Shown: positions 56,110-64,000 of the stretch, one piece after another
Layout of the letters: the number at the start of each line of letters is the position of its first letter
Position numbering within the stretch: position 1 is the first letter of the stretch
NCBI RefSeq assembly: GCF_000283155.1
Contig: NW_004454179.1
Location: forward strand, 6,943,557 to 7,007,556
DNA: 64,000 nucleotides
Reading direction: 5' to 3'
From: Ceratotherium simum simum
Taxonomy: Eukaryota > Chordata > Mammalia > Perissodactyla > Rhinocerotidae
The notes under the pieces: generated by a model
What the model saw: the letters and a program-made list of their open reading frames with translations, nothing else
Database searches by the model: none
What the model was told of the DNA's origin: nothing
Made by a program: the position numbers and the translations under genes

Positions 56110-56632
56110 TAAAAGTTTTTATCACTTCTGCATACTCCATCATTATAGATTCTTTATGACTCTTGCCTATCTGTATTCCATCCAATCTTTGATCCACACT
56201 ACCAGTGTAATTTTTCTAGAACATGCCATCATCCTTTCAAAAATCCTTCAGTGGCTCCACATCTCTAGACTTTAAAATTCAGACTTTAATGTGGCTTTCC
56301 AGGAGCATCTTAGCCTACTGCTTGCAGTTTTACCTAATTTATCTTCATATCCCGATAATCAGCATAAATAATAGCTAACATTTATATAGTTGTTACTCTA
56401 TATGCCAAGCCCTGGCCTAGGCAGTCATAATAAACTGCTTTAATTCTGCAAATAGATTATGTACTCCCACTTTCACACCTTTGCACATTCTGTATTCTAT
56501 GACTGGAGTACTCTTTATCAGTCTCTCTTTATCTATTTAATACCTACTTGTTCTTTGAGACTCCATTCAGACATCACTTCTTGGAAGCTGAATTCCCATA
56601 CTCACTTTCTGCACCGCACCCCACCCCTCACT
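56110..56632 (+). repeat. L2 fragment interrupted by a MIR
   Basis: 'ccttcagtggctccacatct', 'gcacattctgtattctatga' and 'ttgagactccattcagacat' follow L2 in sense. An antisense MIR piece (about 56,365-56,460: 'aatagctaacatttatatag', 'gccaagccctggcctaggca') is inserted between them. Confidence 0.75.
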
Positions 56633-56639
56633 TCTTAAA

Positions 56640-57230
56640 ATTGTTATGTGATGTCAGGGCAATGCATGTGTAATATTAGCCTAAAGCAGGACACAGGGTT
56701 TTTCTCCCTGTGCCACACCTTCTCCTGCAGGGAACACAGTTCAATAGGACTGAGTTGCCCTAATTTAAAAGCAGAGAAAGCAGGATTTATGACTGTTCAT
56801 CACCACCACCACCTTCCTCAAACCCTGTGAAAACGCACGGGTCCACAGGCAAGAAGCTTGTTCTGGTAACAAAATGAGTAAGATAGTTCTTGCCTTTGAA
56901 GATCTCAAATTCTAGTGGGAATAAATATATTTATAAACAGCTAATTTTATCTAGCTGGGTCAGATTTAAACATTAAAAAAAAAGAAACCATGAAAGAATT
57001 AAAAGAAGCATAGGCAATTTTTTTCTATCATATTGAAATGGAAAAGGCTTTTATAATCTCAACTAAGAGTTGTAAAGGAAATGATTGTTTTATTTTTTTA
57101 AAAATTAAATATTTTACATGACAATCCTGTAAAATCAAAAAGCAAATAGAGAAAAAAGATTGCAGGTTTTATTAATATGTAACCTCTGCCATATATTAAA
57201 ATGAACTTGTAAGATTAAGAAAGCAAAAAG
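56640..57230. other. No recognisable feature (intronic)
   Basis: AT-rich DNA. Nothing supported. Confidence 0.5.
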
Positions 57231-57234
57231 GATT

Positions 57235-58020
57235 AACGGCCCACAGGAAGAATGGATAAGAAAATGAATAGGCAATTCACAAAGAAGTTAAAGAGATCAG
57301 TAAACATGAAAATTGTTCAGTCTTGATTATAATCAAGGAATTGCAAATTTAAACTGCAAGTTAAAATCTTTTGCCTGTCATGTTGGTTAAGATAAGTTGA
57401 AGTGTCAGAAGTTCACAGAGGCCATCTCAAAGGTGCTCCTACTGGCCTTAGAAGGAAAATTTGAATATAAAAAAGTAATGACTGTAGTGGATCGAACCAT
57501 ATCAAATAAATAAAAATCTAGGAGTCGATAATGGTACTTTAAAAATAAAACAGAAAAATAACAATTGATCACCTTTGGAGGTTTCAAGGATGTCAACTCA
57601 TTATTCTGAAAATTTGTACATAGAAGAATGAAGCACTTGTCCTGCCTTTCAGTGCGAAATGTATTTCAAGGTAACCGAATAGTTGATAGCGGAAAGCTCT
57701 TCTTTGTTGAAGACTTTCCAGTTAAATGAAGAAGAAATGAAAGTATTAGAAAAGTCACCATTTTGTGCTCATAATACAATAATGGATCTAGGCAGATTAT
57801 TAATATATACTAAAACTTCTGGGTGAAAGGTGATAGGTAACTTTGTAATGGTGGGATCAAGTTGATATCCTGAATTCACTGATCAATCTTAGCATCACTA
57901 AAAGTAGAACAGGCAGACATAATATGTCTCTTGATTTGATAAAGTAAGAAGGACACAGTACCCTAAAAAACTAACCTGAATCTAACCAAGAAAAGTAATA
58001 AGAGGGCAGATAGATCATGT
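57235..58020 (+). mobile_element. Old L1/HAL1-like fragment
   Basis: 'gaataggcaattcacaaaga' and 'aattgcaaatttaaactgca' are decayed L1/HAL1 ORF2 C-terminal coding sequence in sense. The part after 57,530 ('tgaattcactgatcaatctt', 'gatttgataaagtaagaagg') may be its 3' UTR. Confidence 0.5.
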
Positions 58021-58177
58021 AAGGTATATAGACTCTTGTGAGAACTTTGGCTGTGTGTGTGCGTATATGTATGTGTAAGTAAGTGTGGGATATGTCTCCA
58101 GTGGTCTATTTCCGCTGTAGTTTACTTAATCCTTTGAGGAAAGCTTAGCTGCGTTTTAGACAGTTAAACGTGCTTTG

Positions 58178-58447
58178 CTTCTTTTCTTTTTTGTTGTTGT
58201 AAGGAAGATCAGCCCTGAGCTAACATCTGTTGCCAATCCTCCTCTTTTTTGCTGAGGAAGATTGGCCCTGGGCTAACATCTGTGCCCATCTTCCTCCACT
58301 TTATATGGGACGCCGCCACAGCATGGCTTGACAAGCCGTGTGCGTCTGTGCGCGCCCAGGATCTGAACCAGCGAACCCCGGGCTGCCGAAGCTGAGTGTG
58401 CACACTTAACCACTGTGCCACTAGGCTGGCCCCTTCTTTTCTTTTTT
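58178..58447 (-). mobile_element. ERE SINE, tail-type
   Basis: A TTG-rich left end, two tail units, CCACTTTATATGGGACGCCG, then the body to CTAGGCTGGCCCC. CTTCTTTTCTTTTTT at 58,178-58,192 and 58,433-58,447 is a 15-bp target duplication. Confidence 0.92.
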
Positions 58448-58500
58448 TTTCAAAATTAAGACTTTATTTTTTTTAGAGCAGTTTAAGGTTCACAGCAAAA
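58448..58500 (-). mobile_element. Short L1 3' end
   Basis: 'aattaagactttattttttt' and 'ttaaggttcacagcaaaatt' are the antisense L1 3' terminus, cut after about 50 bases, where L2 sequence begins. Confidence 0.55.
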
Positions 58501-58504
58501 TTAG

Positions 58505-58985
58505 GGGGAAGGTAGGACTTTGGTTTTTACTATGAGTAAAATCAGGAGCATTGTAGGCTTTTGAGCAGGAGAATGATTTGATGATCTGGCTTAGTTTTAA
58601 CAAACTAATTGCTGCTATGTTGAGAATAGGCCAGGAATAGGGAGGGGGAGCAGGAGTATTAGCACAGATTCGAAGCTATTGCATTAGTCCAGGATGAGAG
58701 GTGAAGGTTGGTTGTTCTGGGTGCTAGTAGAGGAAGGGAGAAGTGGTTAGGGCTGTGAATATATTTAGATAGGTAGAATTTTGGTTAGGGTTGGTGGATC
58801 CAGCATAATTTCCTGTTGGATTAATGTGGAGAATGAGAGAAAGGAGGTAAGGGGGACTTGAAAAATTTTTGGTTCAGGCAACTCAAAGTGCAGAGTTGGC
58901 TTTAATCAAGATGGGAGATACTGAGTGGAGCAGGTTTTGAGAAGAAGATAAAGAATTCAGTTTTGAATATCGTCCACATAGTAGA
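58505..58985 (-). repeat. L2 fragment (antisense)
   Basis: 'gcttttgagcaggagaatga', 'ggctattgcattagtccagg'-type, 'gaagggagaagtggttaggg' and 'agataaagaattcagttttg' are the complement of the L2 reverse-transcriptase C-terminal region, the same part of L2 as at 17.8-18.5 kb. Confidence 0.65.
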
Positions 58986-59134
58986 TACTCATTGTGAATA
59001 TAGTACTGCAGGATATGAGACAGCTGCTATGAGAAGGCCCTTCATTGTCAGCCTCTCGTTGTTCTTTAACTGTGTGAGTTCTCACTTCCTCAGCTTGATG
59101 TTGTTTCCTGTATTTTTTTGTTTTGTTTTTCCAT

Positions 59135-59388
59135 TTAAGATATGTGTATGTAGTACTTTATGCCAGGTACTGTTCTATCTAATTTTTCAAATACTAATTT
59201 ATTTAATCCTCATAAAAACCTAATAAGGTATGTTATTATCATGCCTATTTTACAGAGGAGGCACTGAGAAATAAATTGAGGAACTTGCCCAAGGTCACAT
59301 GGCTAGAAAAGGTAGAATTAGGACTCATAGCCACACAGTTTGGTTCCAGAGTCCGTGTTCTAAACCACTGGGCAGTGCTGCTTCCATT
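59135..59388 (-). repeat. MIR SINE, nearly complete
   Basis: 'tactttatgccaggtactgt', 'tattttacagaggaggcact', 'gcccaaggtcacatggctag' and 'tggttccagagtccgtgttc' follow antisense MIR to its end 'ctgggcagtgctgcttc'. Confidence 0.9.
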
Positions 59389-59394
59389 TTTATT

Positions 59395-60485
59395 ATTCCC
59401 CATGATTTTATTGTAGTCATGAATGGATGGAGAGTGAGGATTTAAGCAAAGGCCCAGAAGCTTATTTCAAGTCATCTACACATAGAAGTTGTGGCTAATG
59501 GGTATTTCCACAGCTTTAAAAGTTTTGGTTATTTTCATAATATAAAATAAAGCGAGTAAAATAAAATAAAGTGAACCTATGAAGCTGCAAGTGCTGATAC
59601 AAAAGCCCTAGAAATTATATTTTGAGGTGCTCTTAACCTAGGCAGGTTTTTATGTGAGACCTTCTGGAACGTAGTGATTATCTGAGTTGGAAAACATCTA
59701 CCAATACTGCATCTTGATGATTTCTGTCTACATATCTGGCGTGTTGCAAGAAGTATTGGTTTGAGATTTGTGGAATGATGGTATTCCAGGGGCTCCATAT
59801 ATTCTCCTATTTAATGTTGCTTCAATTGCTTGACTGTTAATGTTGAAAATCCTTAAGGTATTGGCTGGCCTTTCTGCATTCAGGTATTGGTTTTGCTCTA
59901 TTTGGCTTAAACTGTTATTGTCCCAAAAGGCAGTGTGGCTTTTTAGTTCAGATTCCTCTTTAATAATCTCGATGACCTTTACAGCTGTGAGTTTGAAATG
60001 ATATAACTTCACAAAGTGTTTTATATCATTTGTTTTTCCTTGAGGGTATAATCAGACTCTAAAAGGTGATGATGATGGTGGCTGGCCTTCAAGCATCAAG
60101 CAAGTATAGTTTAAGGCTGTCTTTTTTAGGTTATCAATATTCTTAATGAGGACCACATAACTGTAGAACAATATTGTGTGATTTAATTCGGCTTCTCTGT
60201 TAAAGTTAGTGAACCATTAATAGAATTTTCGAAAAAAACATGCAATCCTTATTTTTCCAGATAGGTAAGTTGCAACAGTTGGTATTTGTTTCTTGTATTG
60301 AATGCAGGTGAACTACTGAACACAGATGATTATTTTAGTGACTGTCAATTCTCCCAAAGATTATACAAAACAAATACCATTCTAATGGTGCATAGAAGAG
60401 AAGTAAATTCATTACATGCAAGGATGCCTTAGGGCATTTGGGCTTAATTCTCTCAGGGAACCTGGTTGAGAAAGGCTGATCTGGG
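59395..60485. other. No recognisable feature (intronic)
   Basis: AT-rich DNA. Two minus-strand frames of 73-94 codons (59,577-60,012) have no visible homology. Confidence 0.5.
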
Positions 60486-60494
60486 CTGTGATTC

Positions 60495-60660
60495 TTTTTT
60501 TTTTTTTTTTTTTGGAAGGCTTAAGAGCTAAGGATGTTTTTTTGTGAAAAATTGTTTAAAAAGAAAAAAGGCAGGGACAGAGATTGTGTATGGCCTGCAA
60601 CACCTAAAATATTTACTATATGGCCTTTTACAGAAAAGATTTGTCCAACTCTCTAAGGAG
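60495..60660 (+). repeat. Probable DNA-transposon remnant
   Basis: 'gtgtatggcctgcaacacct', 'aaaatatttactatatggcc' and 'tttacagaaaagatttgtcc' match the end of a common mammalian interspersed repeat, which I believe is of DNA-transposon class. A 19-T run begins it. Confidence 0.4.
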
Positions 60661-60669
60661 AATGCTTAA

Positions 60670-60837
60670 ATTAGAATCCCAGCTTCTCTTTTTTTTTTGT
60701 AGCTATTAGACCTCAGTATCTCACTCTGTAAATGAGGGATGGTAATAATACCTATCTCAGAATTATTGTGAAGGTTACATAAAATAATGAATGTCAAGTT
60801 TTAGAATCCAGCTTAATGTTAGCTGCTTTTATTACAA
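60670..60837 (+). repeat. MIR SINE fragment
   Basis: 'cagtatctcactctgtaaat', 'gaggaatggtaataat'-type and 'cctatctcagaattattgtg' follow sense MIR. Confidence 0.7.
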
Positions 60838-61204
60838 TATATTTAATATGTAATATAAAATGATAATGATATTTATATATGCTGTTTATAAATATTGTGT
60901 ATAGCAGTATCAGGTCCCCTCTTTTCTTGTGATCTGAAGCAGTGGTATTTTAATTGAGAATATTAGCCAGTATTTGTGGTACCATGATGTTTTATAGATT
61001 CTTATAGTGGGGATGTCCTCTTAAAAACTATCTGATCTGTTACCCATTGTTACCACATTTCAGTGTTTGATAATTTTGAATTTCTCAAAGTGGTCTGTCT
61101 CTTCTTTGGATAGCACTAATTTAATTATTTTTATTTGGTGTACTGACTTCTGTCTTCCTATAGCTTCCTCTTATCATTTGAGTTTTGATGACCTAGAGAA
61201 GCAA

Positions 61205-61595
61205 TTTTCAAACTTTTTGGTCTTGAGACCCCTTGAAAATTATTGAGCTCTTCAAAGAGCTGTTGTATTAGTAATTTGTTTGAAAATAATAATCAACCTA
61301 TTACATGTTAAACATTTTAGTGAAAATCATTGTTTTCCAAAAGAAAAAAATTATGTGAGGAAGGGGACATTGTTTTTAATTTTGCAAATTTCTTTAATGT
61401 CTGGGTTAATAGAAGATAGCTGGATCCTTTTTCATTCAGCTGTTGCATAATGTTGTTTTAGTTGACGTATATGAAGAAAATCCAGCCTGATACAGAAATG
61501 TTGGAAAAGGGAGAAATATTTTAATAGCCTTTCAAATAATTGTGGATATTTTTCTTGGTTACAACACCCAAACTTGCTAAGTGGTGTTTCTTTTT
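61205..61595 (-). mobile_element. hAT-type transposon fragment with decayed transposase end
   Basis: 'caaactttttggtcttgaga' at the left is the hAT terminal region. The minus-strand complement of about 61,420-61,590 resembles the C-terminal coding end of a hAT transposase (the dimerisation part), with stops. The same family supplies the shorter element at 63,075. Confidence 0.55.
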
Positions 61596-61596
61596 T

Positions 61597-62700
61597 AATT
61601 AATAAACTTTATTTTTTAAATTCACAGCAAAATTTAATGGAGAGTATAGGGAGTTCCTATGTATGCATAACCTCCTCACTATCCACATCTAGCACCACGG
61701 TGGAACATTTGTTACCATCAATGAACCTGCATTAACCCATGATTATCACCCCAAATTCGTAGTTTACATTAGAGTTCACTCTTGGTGTTGTACATTCTGT
61801 GGGTTTTGGCACATGTATCCACCATTGTAATATCATACAGAGTAGTTTTACTGCCCTAAAACTCCTCTTGTGCTCTGCCTGTTCATCTCTCCTTTCCCCC
61901 TGATCCCTGGCAACCACTGATCTTTTTACTGTCTCTAGTTTTGCCTTTCTCAGAATGTTGAAAAGTTGGAATCATATAGTATGTAGCTTTTTCAGATTGG
62001 ATTGTTTCACTTAGCAATATGCATTTAAGTTACCTCCATATCTTTTCATGACTTGATAGCTCATTTCTTTTAGCACTGAATAATATTCCATTGTCTGGAT
62101 GTACCACAGTTTATTTATGCATTCACTCCCTGAAGGACATCTTGGTGGCTTCCAAGTTTTGGCAGTTATGAATAAAGCTGCTATAAATATCTGTGTGCAG
62201 GTTTTTGTGTGGACATAAGTTTTCAGTTCATTTCAGTAAATACCAAATGCAATTGCTGGATCCCATGCTAAGAGTATGTTTAGTTTTGTAAGAAACTGCC
62301 AAACTGTCTTCATTTCTGTCAGCGGTGAATGAGAGTTCCTATTGCTCCACATCCTTGTCAGCATTTGGTGTTCTCAGTGTTTTGGATTTTGGCCATTCTA
62401 ATCAGCGTGTAGTGGTATCTCATTTTAATTTGTAATTCCCTAATAACATATGATATTGAACATGTTTTCATATGTATACTTGCCATCTGTATTTCTTCTT
62501 TAGTGGGGTGTCTCTTCAGGTCTTTTGCCCATTTTTACATCTGGTTGTTCCTTTTCTTATTATTGAGTTTTAACAGTTCTTTGTATATTTTAGATAACAG
62601 TCCTTGATCAGATATGTCTTTTGCAAATATTTTCTCCTGGTCTGTGACTTGTTCTCTCATTCTCTTGAGTGGTAGTTTCTTAAAGGTTAATTGCTGTGTG
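61597..62700 (-). mobile_element. Old L1 3' region and ORF2 C-terminus
   Basis: 'taataaactttattttttaa', 'ggtggaacatttgttaccat', 'atgttgaaaagttggaatca', 'gaataatattccattgtctg' and 'cagtccttgatcagatatgt' appear in order, antisense. About 1.1 kb of one L1, with stops. Confidence 0.88.
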
Positions 62701-62744
62701 AAATATTTTAAACAGTGGTATACATAGCTCACCTATGAAATAGT

Positions 62745-62850
62745 ATAATATATATACTGAGTATAATATATAACATTTTAAATATTTAAATATGCTATGT
62801 TATTAAATATATAATTTATCCCATTTGTAATAATTATAAAAAACAGGTAT
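62745..62850. repeat. AT-rich low-complexity tract
   Basis: TATA/ATTTAAATA-type sequence of nearly pure A and T. Confidence 0.8.
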
Positions 62851-63068
62851 AATATAACATTTTAATTTCTTGGGGCTTTAATCCTTCTGTTTCTTGTCAG
62901 TGCATTCTTTTGATAAATTGTTTTCTGTAAGTTTTATGGTGTTTTAATTGTGAGTGGATTCCTGGTTGACGTGGCTTGTTTTTTTCCAATAGAGATCTTG
63001 AGCTTCTTCAGTAACCTAGAGGACCGGTCTTATGTTCATTTTATAGTTAGGGGATTCCTAGATAATTC

Positions 63069-63403
63069 AGATAGTGCAGTGGTTCTCAAAGTGTGATCCA
63101 GGAACTCCTGGGGGTCCAGGAGGTCAAAACTATTTTCATAATAATACTAAGATATTATTTGCCTTTTCACTCTTCATTCTCTTGTGGAATTTTCCAGAGG
63201 CTATGGGATATGATGATATCATCACTCTGATAGCTAATGGAATGTGAGTCTTTTATGTTCTTGGATTTAAAAAATTTAATTTCAAATACAGCAAATATCA
63301 GGAGGTATAACCACATAAACAAAAGTTCTTTAGCATCCTCAATAATTTGTAAGAGTATAAAGTGATCCTGGAACTAACATGTTTGAAAGCTACTGAAGTA
63401 GTG
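63069..63403. mobile_element. Internally deleted hAT MITE
   Basis: Ends CAGTGGTTCTCAAAGTGTG and ...GTTTGAAAGCTACTG form inverted hAT termini. AGATAGTG and AAGTAGTG flank it as a possible 8-bp target duplication (two mismatches), the length typical of hAT elements. The inside has GAGGTCAAAACTATTTTCAT and no transposase. Confidence 0.65.
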
Positions 63404-63571
63404 TATATTTGGGTACCACACCTGTGCAAGGCACAAGCAAGGGATACAGTTTCTCTGGGCAGACTCCCTTATTTTTTCTCAACCTAGGAAGAGAAAAACT
63501 TCCTTTGCCAATCAGTAGATGGATTTTTTTCCCCGAGTCAGTCCTTTCTACACCTGAGGTGCAGTTTCTCT

Positions 63572-63768
63572 GGGATGGTGCTTCTCAAACATTAGTAAGC
63601 ATAAGTATCACCTGGAAAGCTTGTTAAAACTAAGATCCCTGAGCCTCATTCCCAGAGATTCTGATTCATTAGGTCTGGGTTGGGGTCCAAGAATTTATAT
63701 TTGTAGGGAACAAGTTACCAGATGATGTGGCAGGTTAATGGACCACGCTTTTGAGTAGCATTGCTCTA
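63572..63768. repeat. MER5-type hAT MITE
   Basis: 'gcttctcaaacattagtaag', 'gtatcacctggaaagcttgt', 'ctgattcattaggtctgggt' and 'ttttgagtagcattgctcta' follow the MER5 consensus over nearly its full length. Confidence 0.8.
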
Positions 63769-63870
63769 GGGTCTTAGCTTTTTTGCAAGTTTCAGTTTCA
63801 ACCTTCTTAAGGCCTCTCTTCTTTTGTCCCTGCATGAGTGTTAAAACCCAAGTTCCTAGGTTACCCATAC

Positions 63871-64000
63871 TACAGACATATGCCACATAATGTTTTGGTT
63901 ACCGACAGATGGCGGATACGATGGTGGTCCCATAGATTAGTACCATATGGCCTAGGTGTGTAGTAGGCTATCCCATCTAGGTTTGTGTAAGTACACTCTG
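63871..64000. mobile_element. Second Tigger-type MITE, cut by window edge
   Basis: It begins after a TA (63,871-63,872) with CAGACATATGCC. GATGGTGGTCCCATAG, GATTAGTACCATATGGCCTA and 'ggtgtgtagtaggctatccc' align with the element at 43.9 kb, including the same internal junction. The right half lies outside the window. Confidence 0.85.

Noticed and set aside
1..64000. An undescribed multi-gene system
   Set aside because: Outside the CpG island the recognisable content is known transposon classes or unassigned AT-rich DNA. I saw no set of linked novel genes.

Overview
The window is nuclear DNA from a placental mammal, almost certainly a perissodactyl (horse, rhinoceros or tapir group). It carries about 26 tRNA-derived SINEs of the ERE (equine repetitive element) type, most with exact target-site duplications, on a background of L1, L2, MIR, MaLR, hAT and Tigger remnants. 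The ERE heads read GTGGCTTAGCGGTTAAG. From memory this fits a rhinoceros or tapir better than a horse, but I hold that weakly. Nothing bacterial, no CRISPR array and no operon is present.

Layout. Positions 1-31,600 are gene-poor, AT-rich DNA full of repeats. The largest structure there is a stack of nested insertions at 17.7-23.4 kb. An L2 was split by an old L1 with an inverted part, this was split by a younger L1 carrying recognisable ORF2 protein, and the younger L1 was then hit by five EREs. Positions 24.9-37.3 kb hold no ERE but keep several ancient MIR and L2 copies. A CpG island lies at about 31.7-33.55 kb, with a 530-base assembly gap inside it (31,877-32,406).

The CpG island is the only place where I see promoter-like and exon-like sequence. 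On the plus strand, GC-rich sequence ends at a good splice donor at 33,259/33,260. On the minus strand, an ATG at 32,510 is followed 16 bases later by another good donor (32,495/32,494). The arrangement suggests a divergent (head-to-head) promoter, with one gene running right and one transcript running left. I could not identify either gene. No convincing downstream coding exon is visible on either side, so most of the window would be first-intron or intergenic DNA.

Positions 33.3-64 kb are probably intron 1 of the rightward gene. They carry fewer EREs (seven), scattered L1 and L2 pieces, one MaLR LTR, an internally deleted Tigger at 43.9 kb and a second copy entering at the right edge. I found no undescribed biological system. 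The most unusual items are an ERE with a perfect 45-bp duplication that doubles its pol III B box, a 42-bp retrotransposon micro-insertion with a perfect 16-bp target duplication, and the nested stack.
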